In this document: piece after piece, positions 11,820 to 24,568 of the stretch | How positions within the stretch are numbered: position 1 is the first letter of the stretch | Layout of the letters: the number at the start of each line of letters is the position of its first letter | From: Mariannaea sp. PMI_226 | Taxonomy: Eukaryota; Ascomycota; Sordariomycetes; Hypocreales; Nectriaceae | NCBI GenBank assembly: GCA_024336345.1 | Contig: JANFOG010000002.1 | Span: 4,154,001-4,218,000, forward strand | Direction of reading: 5' to 3' | Length of the DNA stretch: 64,000 nt | Translations under genes and position numbers: made by a program | Notes under the pieces: generated by a model | What the model saw: only the letters and a program-made list of their open reading frames with translations | What the model was told of the DNA's origin: nothing | Database searches by the model: none

Positions 11820-14800
11820 TTCCTGGTAGAAAAGTGTTTGTGAATCAGTGACGAATTTTGCGGTTGAGTGAGACTGCAAGAATGTAGTCAAGGTGAGATG
11901 AGATATCTTTGGAAGGCTGTGTACTGACCGTACCAATGAGTAGTCAGTGAAATCAGGGCATGGTCGTTTGAGACTACAAGAAGCTTCCTATGGGGAGGGA
12001 AGCAATATTAAATACATCTGTACTGTTTAATTGAACGTGGGCATGGGGTTACAAAAGACAACTGGGATAAGAACACTGCCGAAAACACTCCCAAAAACTC
12101 CATTATCTCCCGTCAATTATTATCTCAATCAACTTACACAGGTAAAGGGCCATCTCGACACGCCCCCGAGGCAACTTTGCCTTGTCCTCACTCCATCTCA
12201 GCTTGTTTCGCCACCAGCCCAACTCACTGTTTTCGTTGCGACCAGAATATGGCACAACAAGCGGCAAAGTTCAAAGCAACAGCTGTATAGGGAGTAAACA
12301 ATATAATATTCCGGCCTTGCCATACGCAAACCGCCCCCCACCCCCCTCCCCAAGCACTGGCCGAAGGTAAATATGGATGGATGTAGGGTTATCTAGGTTC
12401 GCCGTACTTCATAACTCGAAGGGGCCGCTCATCTTAAATTGTACTAAATGCTGGGTTTTTTTCTTCGAATTGAAATCATAAGTTCTTATCTTCCTCACCA
12501 GCTTTTTCTTGCATATTCTCTTTGCCCCAAGCACTACTTGCTCTATCACGCCAAACATGAATGGGGCTTTGGTCAAAACCTTCATCTATTCTCTCTCCTC
12601 TTCAGTCGTTGATTTGTGCTTGGAATTCTATGACTTCACTTCTCTTGCCTTTTAGCATTTCAACGACATGAGTCGAGCTCTTTGGTCCAGTTCGATTGCT
12701 TATGCCTCCATCCGTTCATTCCGCAATACGAACTTCCAACACATGATTCTCCACCAGCAAGTTTCCTCAGGCGTTCGTCGCCCTAGTTGCGGGCGTTGCA
12801 TTCGCCTGAGTGGAAACCTCATGTCTATCATATATCCAATCCCGTAGGCCGCTCATGCCGCTCATGCCGCCTCTGCTGAATCATGCTTGATCATACCTAA
12901 TCCCATCCATCTAATCATGCTAGTAAACAGGAGGATTTCCAAGCAATTTCAAGTACAGGTGCGTTGACCAAGGGCATTTTAGTCAACGTCAGTCAAATTC
13001 AAGTGTCTCGACCCTGCCCGGAATCACATCCCTCCCCTTTCTCCTCCTCATCTCCAACTTGGTGTCATATTACCTAGCCCCCCAAGCAGTTCAGGAGAAT
13101 AATTCAGAGACTTCACAGATATTGCATATATAATTCTTACATGGCTAGGAATACCATCTCTCACAACGAGACAGCCGCTCAGTTGAATATCAGGTGCGGC
13201 ATACCCGGCTTCATCGACTGTTACCCAACCGCCGGATGCCACTCAGTGGCGTGTGTGGGGATGCATCAACTGATGACGTTAGCTCCATAGCTGAAAGCCC
13301 ATGTAAAAGTATGGTAGCCTGTTATATCAGTTGTCCGGTTACAAAACTGAGCCCAACATCCTTGACGGTATCAATAAGAGCGAGATGAGTAGCTCCTGAG
13401 AAGAACGATTTTGGTATATTGCGACAGTGGGCAAAGCATGGTGCATGAGTGGGTGAGTGGTCGATCTGGCGATGGGAAAACATCTACCACTTCCCCTGTT
13501 ACATTACAATATTCCACCGTTACTAGAGCGTCTGTGCAGTAGTCATGCACTTTTGACAGCGCATCCAACAGATAACTCAATGTCTGAAAGACCATGTGCT
13601 GATTGGACCAGTCAATGCCAGATAGTCATTCGTTCGCCCAAGTCTAGACCGCCTATCGAACAATATTGCATGCCTTTCCCACAAGTGGCTAAGTTACCAT
13701 TTCGGTGCAGACGAAGGTGGCTTCCACCGAGTACTGGGCACCAAGGTAAAGCTGGCCAAGACCGCCAAAACTCGCTAATCTGTGGTCTGTTAAGGAGTGG
13801 GGGAAGAAGATTGGGTGGGCGGACCGACATGCGCATCAAGCGGGAGATAATTTGAGAGGTGGCAAACCAAGTGGATAGGGGCGGTCGAAGTCAGTACCTA
13901 CAGCAAGGTGCTGTAAGATCCCAAACTAGACCAAGGCGATTGGCTTTCCTGAGTCGAGGCTGTCAAGACAATTGGCTTTAACTGGCCCCCGGGTGAATAG
14001 ATGCGCGCATGCAACGTCGTCAAGAGCCAAGATCAAGGGACATGACGCCCACTAACTACATGGGTCTAGTTAATAGGTAAATGGGCAGCACTGCATGCTG
14101 CTAAATGCAGCAGCTCAGCAGCCTATCAATGTCAACAACATGCCTAGATTGGATGCAAGTGTAGGGATGGTGAACCAGGTAGAACTAGCTTAGATGATAT
14201 TTTTGGGAAAGGCGTGCATGCGAGTTCAGGTACCTACTATGGCCTTACCGTGGTAGCGACAGAGCGGGGTACGTATTTGATATCCTAGGTGATACAGTAC
14301 GGACTAAGTCAAGGAGGTGCACACACAGCGAGGCGCGCGTCGAGCTTCGTTCGACGTAATGAGAGATGTATTTGGCTGAGAGGCAGGTGAGAGTTCTGAA
14401 GGATGGTTGTGTGGATTACTCCGACTCGTGTGGATGGATGGAGAATCCCTCGAGAAGATACTCAAGGCAGTTCAACCGTATATCTTGACTGGCCTACCAA
14501 GAGTCAAGAGTTGGTAATACTGGTGCAGTGATGAGGCAACGCTTCAGAGCATCCCAAGGAGTGTTGATTGCTTTTCGAAATTTGACCGACGCCTCTCCCG
14601 GTATCGGGGGTCAAAATACAGAGGTGCTCTCTTGCTCCCCCATGTCTCATCACCAAAAGTGTGTCATGGTCCAGGATGAAGAGGAGCGTGCCGTTGCAAG
14701 GTAAGGTTGGGACTGGGATGGCAAAAGACACGCCAACGCACGCCCGCCGAAGCTGCCGGGAGCCGGTCTCGAGAACATGTGCGTGCGGGGTAATTGTTCT

Positions 14801-15344
14801 GCCTGTGATTGGTAGAACTCTTTGTCGACGGCTTATTGCAGTGCTGAGCACCAAGTACGTATTGCCGCTTCCCCTTCTTGGCATGAGACTGTGTGAGACA
14901 TGGGAGATTCAGATTGCGGCATGGTGGTGCGTCGGCCGAAATGCAAATAAAGAAGCCAGATAAATCTTATTACAAGCAGGTATAGGTAGTTGGGAGACCC
15001 TGTCTGAACCCTAAGGAACGGGGTGCGTGCACCCAAATCCATGGTAATCAGGAATAGCACCGAACTGTCATGATTTTTTGCCTAACAATCGACAAACAAG
15101 AGGCCAATGGATGCTGCAAGAATGGCTTCGTTCGTGATTCAAAGACGTGTGCAGTTGCTGTCGCTGCTAATGCTCGCACGCCAGCTTACCCACTCATCTG
15201 TTGCCGTAGAGGAAGAGATGCGGTGGTGCCCGTCAAGGCGGAGCACTCCAGGCTAGAAGCGATGATCTTTCTGCCTTGGAGGTGACGACTTACATCACTT
15301 GATCCAAAGTTGCGGCACACCAAAATAGCAGAAAGTGTATGTAT

Positions 15345-15400
15345 GCGAGTGAGGGCGAGTGTGAGTGCGAGTGTGAGTGCGAGTGTGAGTGCGAGTGTGT
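15345..15400. repeat. Minisatellite with a GAGTGCGAGTGT unit
   Basis: About four tandem copies of a 12-base unit, itself made of GAGTGY hexamers. Not coding in a believable frame; one frame gives only a TL-A dipeptide-type repeat. Confidence 0.85.
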
Positions 15401-15630
15401 GGATGGATAGTTGATGAAATGGTGTTGAGTGCGGCAATCTTCACCAGGGATAGCACAGTACAGAGTGGACTTGGACCTAAAGCTTTCCCAGGAAAGTTGG
15501 AAACGAACCAAACCCAACATGGGAATTAACTAGACGGGAGTCAGACTGAAGCCTACATACTGCCACAGCTTACCTCGTCTCTCAGTCGACCACGTACTCG
15601 GTTCGTGGCCATCTTTTTTTGGCGCCCTTG

Positions 15631-15660
15631 CTTTGCTTCGCTTTGCTTTGCTTTGCTTTG
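15631..15660. repeat. CTTTG pentamer tandem repeat
   Basis: Six units of CTTTG, with one variant (CTTCG). A simple repeat in the gene-free tract. Confidence 0.8.
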
Positions 15661-16123
15661 GTGCATGAAGCAGATACAAGGTGACTGGATAGCGGAGCGT
15701 TCCACAGCTACATGGCTCATCAGCATCCACAGACTAGTCGGGGAGAAGGTGGTAGAGGAAGGATCCGCGCCCAAAATATAGACTATAATGTTTGTTACGG
15801 CTTGGGTTGAAGCAATCGAGGACGGGGATGGGGGGTGATTGTGGCAGAGAGCTATGGCAGGGGCCTATGACAGGCATGAAGCCTGGAGGAGCGCCGGTTA
15901 AGGGCTGGTATCTTGCAAGGCGAAATGGGATGATGAAGGGCAAAACCATTACTTTCCTCTGTCACTGCAAGTGCCAGTACCTTCAGCTCACGACGAGTCT
16001 CTGTCTCTATCTCTATCTCTGTCTGCTTCTGTTGAGATTTGATACCCCGCACAAAAAGCAAACAAAGAGTGGATGGTAATACAAAAGGTGGTCTAGTATG
16101 TGATGAGGGGCGAAGGGCGAGAA

Positions 16124-16128
16124 TGTGT

Positions 16129-16160
<32 letters not shown>
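16124..16160. repeat. GT microsatellite
   Basis: A run of GT dinucleotides with one AT interruption, uninterrupted for about 26 nt at its right end. Confidence 0.85.
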
Positions 16161-16164
<4 letters not shown>

Positions 16165-17130
16165 AAGCAAGAAGCAGGGGGGTGGAGATTGTTTGATGCT
16201 GGGGTGAGTGAGTGCGAGTTTGAGTGTGTGTGAGAGTGACGTCGGTGACCCTTGGTGCTGGCCAGTGCTTCTGGCTCGTGCGTAAGGTTCAGGGCACAGG
16301 CACCTTTGGAAAGATGTACCCTGGCAGTGGCCTGCCTTCTAATTGGACGATAGCTCGCCTTCGCCTGTGTTTGATCTTTCTCCGCGTTTTGAGAAGGCTT
16401 CATTGACGAATACGTACTGTGTCTATTTGTCTTCTTGAGAAGCTAGGGCCCACGCTAATGTTGGCGGCAAGTGGGTGGAGGAGAACAAGGTGTGGTGAGG
16501 CAACGGGCGCTGTGGCCTCTGCTGCCATGACCTCTTGGACAAAGCGAAAGGCATAAGGTCTTGAAAGGGAATCGAAAACCAAAACCTACTTCAACCCTAC
16601 CAGAAATTAATTAATTAATTAATGACCAGTTGGGGCCTAGACACGCAAGGTACAGAGTAAGTAGAGATTTATAATTTGTGCCCTTGAGACGTATCGCATC
16701 TAGGTGCTTTCTGGTTCGGGCCTTGATACTGTAAGTTCCTTAGGTAAGGTAGGTACAGTAAACATGTATCCAGCTACCTACGTCAGTACCATACGATGCG
16801 TCAGGGGGTTCTTTCAGGCTGGCTTAGACATCTACAGCATCCCTGCGATAATCGAGGACTGTGGTAAGGAGGCACGTGTCTATGGACGCGGCTTACGGGC
16901 AGAATATCCTGCACGGGCAGAATGTCCTGTGCGGTCAGGGTTGGCTTGCTGCCGGTTTTTCAATGGCATCTAGGGTCAGGGCATGTGGCAAAATGCACCC
17001 CATGAGCACTAATAAGACGCCACTGGATCTTTTGGGTTTCAAGCGGACCTTTCCTTCGTTACAGTAGAAACTGTACGGGGTGTGAAAATGAGGAAAGGTG
17101 TCCCGGGGAATGTGGAAGGCTCAGGTTAGG

Positions 17131-17242
17131 TTGTGCTGTGATGCGTTGCGCTGCGTTGCGTTGCGTCGCGTTGAATTGCGTTGAATTGCATTGAGTCGAG
17201 TTGAGTTGAGTTGCGCTGTGTTGTGCTTTGTTGTGCTGTGCT
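17131..17242. repeat. Degenerate pentamer array (GTTGC/GTTGA/GTTGT family)
   Basis: Roughly 110 nt of imperfect five-base units (GTTGC, GTCGC, GTTGA, GTTGT), drifting in sequence from left to right. This is a decayed tandem array. Confidence 0.8.
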
Positions 17243-18442
17243 AAGTATCACGGTCCAATTCAACCACAATAATCACTGGCCAAGGCAATGACCCCCTCTG
17301 CGCCCCCCACGACATCGCAAATTCCATCATTCTTGCTGGCACTTTCTCTTCACTGCCATGTCTCGCACAGACTGTATCCATCTTTAGGTGAGTTGGCCTG
17401 GAGGGTTGCATTGGGACAACCATTGATGCAACAGGGTAATTTTCACAGACGACAGCACTAATAAGGTGAGAGTGGTGACCGATCTAGCCGGCGACAGCCA
17501 GCTCTGCTCTACTTAGCATTAGCATCTCTGTATACTCCCGCCACCCATTCGCCAGCAATGTCCCCGTGACCAGATAGATAACTTTGATCTTGTTCATTTC
17601 GTAGGGTGGGAGAAAGGTGCGTAGCTGTACCCTGGCTTTGATCCGCTGGATTGCGCGTGTCGAAGTGGCTGCGCTGGGTGAGACGGGCACCGATCATAAT
17701 TATCAGTTGGTGACGAAACTGTGTCATGAAAATTAGCACCTACTACAGTCTTCATTGTGCGTATCTCTACAGGTATCTACCTTTGGAGAGGTGTCCACAC
17801 TGGCTAGCTTTGCAGAGGCCGAGCTTTGGCAGCGTATTCCTAGGTATGTAGTACATCGTACGCACAGGGGAAAGCGATTGCCCCGGGAGAGGTAACTACA
17901 GCAAGTCGGTAGGTGCTCTAGGTATACACTCTTTCCACAAGCTTTTATCAGCCCATGTACGGAGTAGGTACTCAGTCATCTGTACTCCGTTCGGCGGCGT
18001 GCAGTACGGCGTGCGTGATCTCTCCTTCCCCTCCTATCCTCCTCTCTCCGAGTCTTGCCTTCCAGCTTGTTTCGTTCAAAATACCGGATAATCGGTAAGA
18101 GCCTTTTGTCGAATAATTCTGCCATTGACGGTAACATCCGCATCACACCTGTCAGATTCTCCTCTTGTATCAATCTTTCCGTCCTTTACTTCAGCTCGTA
18201 ACACATTCCAAGCTAAAACGGTATAACCTACAATCAGCCCACCAAGACCCACAGACCGCAGCAACAGACAGACCTCCTGCATATTGCAAGCTAACCATTC
18301 TAGGCCCATCATCAACCTCTCCTTTCGCAGATCAAACACGGCGAAAGACAGAGCTCCCCAACATTGAGCAATGTACGGTACCTTGCCTGACTTGCATACT
18401 TCTTTGCCCTTCACAGGTTGAGCACCAAACGGCACACCACGA

Positions 18443-18477
18443 TACGCACGCACGCACGCACGCACACGCACGCACGT
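18443..18477. repeat. CGCA tetranucleotide repeat
   Basis: Tandem ACGC/CGCA units with one interruption. A chance minus-strand ORF reads through it as an RVRA repeat. Confidence 0.8.
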
Positions 18478-18797
18478 CCGCGCACTGACGCGGCATGAGA
18501 GGCGGCTACCCACCAGGCCTGAACCCTGGAGCAACATGCCATCCCCGCACTGTACACACTGTGCTGTTAGTCAGCGCCAGACGGCTCCACGCCCAGTCAT
18601 TCAAACCAACGAAACCCTGGCTCTTTGTCCAAAACCCGATCGCGGCGCGGTAGCTGTTCCACGGACGACGTCACCGCCCACCCCCGCCCGCTAATCGTCT
18701 CTCCGCCATCTCAACCCATACCTACCATCCGACCATCGAGCCCCATCTCCCGCGTTCACGCATACCAGTTCAAGGGACCCTAGGCTCCTTTTACTTG

Positions 18798-18811
18798 CCC
18801 CCCCCCCCCCC
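18798..18811. repeat. Poly-C run of 14
   Basis: Homopolymer of 14 C in the pyrimidine-rich region ahead of the gene at 19457. Its length is prone to sequencing or assembly error. Confidence 0.8.
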
Positions 18812-19456
18812 GCCATCGAACTGCGTTTCCACATTACCACTGCCGCTTCCGTACTCTGTAATCTAGCCCACCTTCACAGCCGCTCTATCCAGTACCTCAT
18901 GGTTCGGGCCTAATCCCCGTGCCGCTTGTTGTAACTTCTCGGTCTTCTCCCCCTCTTGAGTCAAACGAGGGCTCGACTGTTCACTGCCCACGCCAGTCTC
19001 GCCTTCAATAATCCCTTGTTCCCCTCCCACACACCCGCCTCTTCCTCAAAGCGGTAACGGTGATACCCCCCCTTCCCCCCTCCCATAATATCACTGACCG
19101 GCCTGTCCGCACCCTTCTTTAAAGTTGATCGGCAGTCTTCACCTTCTCAAACTCTTTTATCAGCCCCCCTCCCTCCTTCTGTTCCTTCGCCCCTAAACCG
19201 TCTCTTCTCGATCTCTCTTCTTCTTCTTCTCCTTCAGTATACTTCTATTCTTGACAATCAATTTTTTCTTCATCACCCAACTATAGCATTCATCAGCCCA
19301 CAGCTGCTTCAACAATACCTGCGCCCAGCAGACACGTGCTACATCAGAATTGCAGGTGTCGAACCACTCTCGCACCACTGCTGTCAGCCTCTGGCCATAA
19401 TACACCGTAACTCCCATTTATAAGTATTGGCACTGCCCACCAAATCCTATTTCACA

Positions 19457-20335
19457 ATGTCTACCGACATCAATCCTGATATGTACGCCGCACGCAATCG
19501 ACGAGGATCCATCTCCCAGGCTGCCCTGACGAACCTCTTCCAGAGGGGCAACTCTGTACCCAACGGCTCCGGCTTCCCTAATCAGGTCAACGCTCCCTTG
19601 GACAACAACCGCCGACGGCTGTCCGTCACCACTCTGGGTCTTTCTGGTACCTCTCCTACTAGCGCTCAACCCTTCAATATTCGCCGTGGAAGTCTCTCGA
19701 CCAATTCCAACAACTCGGACTCCATTGACGAGAGTGCCATCGAGGACGATGAGTTTATCAGTGCTAAAACCGCCCCCAATACGCCCTTTGTCAGGCGTAT
19801 GAGTTTCGGAGGCTCGACCATGCGACCGGTCCGCCCAGGTGGCAGTCCAGGAATTGGTAATACTCCAATATCTCCTACATCGTCTCATAGAACACGGAGT
19901 GGACAGAAATCGTCGCGTGGGGGTGCGCCGTCGAGGGCGTCCAGCATTTCGGCTGCCCTGTCGACGACTGGACGTCGCGCTAGCTCTGCCCTTCCCGCGT
20001 CTTCTCTTCCACAGGCAAGCAACACCAAAAACCCAAGAGCTCCTTCTGACAGTTATCCATCTCGGCCAGACCAGCAAGGTTTCAACTGGTCCGAGCAGCT
20101 TAGGTCTCGCGCCGAGAGCTCCGTTACTGGGGCTCGCCCCTCCTTCTCCCTCGCCTCCGGCTCCCCCCCTCGCGGCAGCTCCATCCACGATCGAGCTAAG
20201 TCCGTCTCCGACATGCCGCAGCCTCCAGCGCAGGCTGCCGCTATGAGACCAAAGCCACCACCACCACAGCCTGAGCGCCAGAAACCCGATGCTTTCCAAG
20301 AGAGAATTCTCAAGGGTGATTTCTACATGGACTGA
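19457..20335 (+). CDS. Intrinsically disordered Ser/Arg-rich fungal protein of unknown function
   Basis: Single exon of 292 residues. The first in-frame ATG (context CACAATGTCT) is at 19457. I recognise no domain. The composition is Ser, Pro, Arg and Gly with few hydrophobics, so it is probably disordered. RRxS-type sites recur (NRRGSIS, RRRLSVT, IRRGSLS, VRRMSFG, GRRASSA), which fit basophilic kinases such as PKA or a 14-3-3 ligand. That is inference. The N-terminus (MSTDINPDMYAARNRRGS) and the extreme C-terminus (FQERILKGDFYMD) look like short ordered motifs in an otherwise loose chain and are the parts I would expect to be conserved. It has a long pyrimidine-rich leader. A 350-codon antisense frame across it is a shadow of GC-rich third positions. 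The gene is probably real from coding texture and clean start and stop. Confidence 0.75.
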   Translation: MSTDINPDMYAARNRRGSISQAALTNLFQRGNSVPNGSGFPNQVNAPLDNNRRRLSVTTLGLSGTSPTSAQPFNIRRGSLSTNSNNSDSIDESAIEDDEFISAKTAPNTPFVRRMSFGGSTMRPVRPGGSPGIGNTPISPTSSHRTRSGQKSSRGGAPSRASSISAALSTTGRRASSALPASSLPQASNTKNPRAPSDSYPSRPDQQGFNWSEQLRSRAESSVTGARPSFSLASGSPPRGSSIHDRAKSVSDMPQPPAQAAAMRPKPPPPQPERQKPDAFQERILKGDFYMD

Positions 20336-21754
20336 AATGCTCATAACATGGTGCAAGTCCCAGTCTTGACGATTATGATTTTGACGAACTATATACAACG
20401 GCGACAGTTTCAACTGCCTGACAAACGTAATACCAGCCTTTTGTTCTTTTGATTTTGACCTCACCTGCACAATCTTTTTTTTATTTTATATTTGGTCGTA
20501 TCTCCCCCAACTGCCTGTGCCAGTGAGAGTTTTTGGCTCGTCATCTGGGCTTTCTTCGCCGCGTTTTAAAGTGGCTGGTTTGGTCAATGACACCGGTTAT
20601 GATGTGATAATCATACCCAGAAACAAAAACACCAGGAATCAGACACGTGCCTTCGGTTTCGAGGCCGGCGTAAAGGATTTAAGCATTTGAAGAATTGATT
20701 TTTCGAGAGAAAATTGGGGCGGACCATCTGGGCCATACAAGAGCATAGGGGAATTGAGACTGTCTTAGTGATGAGACAATACGAAGAGAACTGTTAGCGA
20801 GTACGGGGAGGAGTCGGGATTTTTCTTGGGAACCGGAAATGTTGGCGTACATGGCTTCGTGTACTTGTATTCTTCAAACACCTGTAGGAGTAGCAAGATG
20901 GTGATCCGTGGTGTTGCTCAAGGGAAGAGGAAAAGACGGGGAGCCTGTCGGCAGAGGTAGAGAGACTCTGGGCGCTGGCATCGCCTGAGGTTTTGGCGCG
21001 AAGAGAGTTCACCAGTTTGGTTGGGCTCTTAAGGCACAAAGGAAGCAGTAAGAGAATGGATAGGTCTTTAGAGCCAAAGTCCCTAGAATGAACCCCGAAT
21101 TTGTTTAGACACCCGAAAACACAATCGCGTAACATGCATGATGAAGAAGAACCTCTCTATTTCCAACTACATATTGCCGTGTTCCTGAATATCGAAACGG
21201 GATTATGTGTAAAACCAAAAATTAAAACAAAGGCGTAGTGTAACATCACACAGGGCCGGCTCGAGGCTCAAGATGGTAAGCCAGTAGGTTAACGAGTAAA
21301 TACATTCAATGGACAGCCGGTATCCGAACATATGGCACAAGAAGTAAAAGGTTGTGACGTTCTTCAATATTGAGAGCACTTGCACAATAGATAGCAGCCA
21401 GTCGCCTCTGTCCTAAACAATTTCCGATATATGCATAAGAAATGACAAAACGAGAGCTAGGGCGTGTCCCTACGAGCTTGTTTTCCGCCTGCAAACTATT
21501 TTCTACCTTCGCCAGTAGGGATGGTTTTGTTCAATTGAGTCCGCCATGAGGGGAGCAGGCTCGACAGTAAAGGGTATCATATCGGTTGGGGTATATGAGC
21601 GATGCTTTAGGATGGAAAAAGAAATAAAAGAACTCAAGCAGATATGGGGGGCCAATGTCGTGGTGAAAATGTACAGGTCAAGAGAAGTAATAAGAAGGAA
21701 CAAAGGGGGCAGGTGTTCGTCTTTTTCTTCTCTCTTCGTGCTGATCAGTTTGGA
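20336..21754. other. Convergent intergenic region
   Basis: About 1.4 kb between the 3' ends of the disordered-protein gene (+) and the Zn2Cys6 factor gene (-). It should hold both terminators and 3' UTRs. No ORF worth calling. Confidence 0.5.
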
Positions 21755-24568
21755 TCAAGACTGAAAGTTGAAAACATTTCCGCCAGGCATGTGGTGGAAC
21801 ATGTCGCTAAACCAGGGCTCGTCGAGCAACATGCGCACACCATCCTCATACATGACCTGCGATCCCTCACCGATGCCCATACCTTCGAGGTCGAAACCCA
21901 TGTTGAGGCTAAAGTCCAAGTCGGATGCAAAGCCGGTGCCGGCGACACCACCTTGGGGACCAGCGCCGGACTGCAGAGTTGGTATGCCTGGAGCCATGGC
22001 GGCGAGGAGGTCGGCGCTGGACGCCTCTATGTTGGAAGTGAAGCTTGCTGGCGGAGGGATGGTGTTGGGTGTGCCGCCAGCGCCGGATGCAGGGGAAGAG
22101 TCACTGCCGGGTCCGTTGTCGTGGAAGAAAGGTTGCGGTGGTTGTCGCATGCCTTGCCATTGGGAAAAGGCTGTGAAAGGTGCCGGAGTTTTGTCACCTG
22201 CGGGATTGGATGGACCAGTCGCAGCGCCAGGCGTACCTCCCGTCGCCACTTCGGAGAGAAGTTGTAACGGCGTGTTAGCCGTCTGGTTGTGGTCGCTAAC
22301 ACTGCTCGTCCGTGCAGATGGTTTTGGCGTCGCGCCGGGGAAAGGAACGGCAGCTTGTGCTGCATCGGCCTTGGCTTGCTTGTAGAACCAACTGCGCAAC
22401 ATGAGGAGCACGACCAAGAACTTGGAGGCTGGCCGGGAGCGGTCATCAGCCGCGGTGGCGCGGAACTTGTCTAGGAGAGCATCGAGGTAGTAGCCAGCAT
22501 GCATATCATCTTTGTTGATGACACGGCCAAACTCTGATCCAGGTGACGCGGCAGAGAAGTATAGCTTGATGAGCATGACGACTCCGTAGGCAACGCGAAC
22601 AAAGTTGAACACGGGCAAGCAGCGCACAGTAGTCACGTCCATGGCCAAGAAACACTTGAGTAGACCTTCGATGGCTGCGAGGCATGCCGACAGGGCGCTG
22701 ATATGACCAGCCGAGAGCGGCTCCAGCGTAAAGAGGCCGTCGCGGAAATTTTCCGCCATCATTGGCGGTAGTAGTTGTCCAAGTGGTCGGGCGTGAAGCA
22801 CCATTTCATGCATGTATAAGCTGAGCACATGGAAGCTCATCGTAAGGGTTGCTATTGACAAGAGAATTAGTATATTCCCCAATTCAAAAGAAGGCGAAAA
22901 TGGGATCTAGGCAGACTTACGTTGCATGAGATCTTCTGGGATCGAAGCACGATATTTATCTAGATCACGCTCCAATGCCTTGAGAGCGTATTGCGTTCTC
23001 GCATCGTTGATGCTAATAGATACGCTCGGGTCGTCATGGACAAATTGAATGCCCACCTCCTCAGCAAGACGGTGAGTCCAGACAAGATGACAGAAATAGG
23101 CGTCAGTAGGAGCCGCATCAGGAGAAGTCTCAAGGATCTTGACACATTCGGCCATGAACGAAGTCCAGCGAACGAGATTTGGCCGGTGCAGAGCCATTGA
23201 TGTATTCGCGGTCAGAAAGTAGCATGTCAGCCAAGTCCTCCGGTTCTCAATACTGGTCGGATCTGGAGGGATTGGACGACGGTTAGGATGGACTTTCCAA
23301 CTGTCCATCAACAGCTTGCCTCGGCGCAAGGGCATCTTCTGACCCAGGCCAATATCAATGGCCATGACGGCCGCAATATGGACCAGTTGATAGAACCTGA
23401 GCTCCTCAAAATGTTCCGGAGGCCAGTACCAGATGACAGCCACCTGAATAGCCTGCACTAGCTCCACGCTCTTCTCGCCTGTCAGCATGACTTTCTCGGC
23501 AAATATGTACATAAGCTCCTTCTGAAGGATCTTCTGAAGAACAGGCTGCTCAGATGTTGCCGCAGCCATGATAGCCAAAAAGAGGGTTGGCTTCGTCTTG
23601 CGTAACTCGGTGACTGTGAAGCCCGGGGGGAACACAACTGCCGGCAAATGTGGTATCATTTGGTTGTTGTACCGCGCAAACATCTCTTCTGCCTTATCCA
23701 TATCAATAATCCCACGATCGACTATATCTCCCCGATTTGGTCTGGGGAACATAAATGGTTGATTTGCTGAATCTCCAGATGTCTCAGGACCGGCACCTCC
23801 TTCTGGCCCCTCATACTTCCTCTTCTGCCCAGCAGCCGGAGTCGTCGCCGCCGCCGTCGATCCGCTGGCTAGGTTGCGATCCTGCTGGCCCCCATTATCA
23901 CGTACCGTCCCAGGTGTAAGGCTAGGGCTCTGTGGTGATGGTGCTGTCCCCCAGTTTGGAGTGGGTAAGCCTGGGCTTGGTCTCGATATTTCTCTCCATG
24001 CCAGGGCAATTGATCTTCCTGACTGGTTGGTCAAAGGCTGGGGTGCCGCACTGGGTGAACCAGATGCAGGGTTCCCTCCAGCAGCCAATGGGCCGGCTCT
24101 AGCCTGCAAGCTGGCTGTCAAAGCATCAATCTTTTTCTCCAGCTCTGCAACCCTGCTGTCCGTCTTCTTCTGTCTCTTTCGTGTGGGTACCGTAACGACA
24201 CAGTTCCTGCCCGCCTTGCGACATCGCTTACATGGCCCATCGTCGTTCGGATTCGGCTCGCATCGTACTTTCAGCCCGCGGCAAGCCTCACAGGCCCTCG
24301 GTCTCTTAGGATCGCCGCCTTCCGCATCAACATCATGGTGTTGCGCCGCGTCAAGGCCAGGGTCGGCCTGATCGGATGTCTCGGCTCCGTTTCTCTCACT
24401 GGCTTGGTGGTGGGAGAGAAGTTGGGCGGAGGGCGATAGGTTCGGGGAGTTCGTGGCCGCGTTGCTCGGTGTCAGTGAGCGGTCGCCGCTCGATGCAGCA
24501 AGTCGAGGATCCAGCTCCATCGGAGGTGCTGAGTCGGGTCGCCGGTTGTTTCGTACGTTTGGCGGCAT
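21755..24568 (-). CDS. Zn(II)2Cys6 transcription factor (War1-like family)
   Basis: Exons 24568-22921 and 22851-21755, with a 69-nt intron (GTAAGT...AATAG), giving 914 residues. The binuclear zinc cluster is at residues 93-123: C93, C96, C103, C113, C116, C123 (spacing 2-6-9-2-6). It is followed by a basic linker RKRQKK and a short coiled coil (SRVAELEKKIDALTASL) for dimerisation. A disordered region to about 275 precedes the helical middle domain (about 280-690) of fungal regulators. The block LSACLAAIEGLLKCFLAMD...RCLPVFNFVRVAYG is typical of the War1-like group. The C-terminus is acidic/aromatic (LLDEPWFSDMFHHMPGG), a likely activation region. Targets cannot be inferred: relatives control weak-acid stress or proteases. 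An out-of-frame upstream ATG lies 5 nt before the start (see separate entry). Confidence 0.9.

Larger units (their letters stand above)
11820..19456. other. 7.6-kb gene-poor tract
   Basis: No ORF here resembles a known family and none chains into a convincing spliced gene. The longest, 18076-18537 minus and 13457-13855 plus, are compositional. Between 15.3 and 18.5 kb several unrelated short tandem repeats cluster (listed separately). From about 18600 to 19450 the plus strand is C/T-rich with a 14-C run, which looks like the promoter and long leader of the gene starting at 19457. Copies of a GTACGGAGTA-type palindrome occur at 17957-17966 and 17983-17990. A long non-coding RNA cannot be excluded. 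Confidence 0.5.

Noticed and set aside
18076..18537. 153-codon minus-strand ORF
   Set aside because: It runs through the CGCA repeat (RVRA repeats), has no domain and overlaps no splice partner.
19418..20470. 350-codon minus-strand ORF opposite the disordered-protein gene
   Set aside because: It is the antisense shadow of a GC-rich-third-position gene; the plus strand has the better start, composition and stop, and the antisense translation is Arg/Ser/Trp-rich with no domain.
21644..22267. 207-codon plus-strand ORF inside the Zn2Cys6 factor
   Set aside because: Antisense of a clear transcription-factor exon; no domain and an odd Cys/Trp-rich composition.
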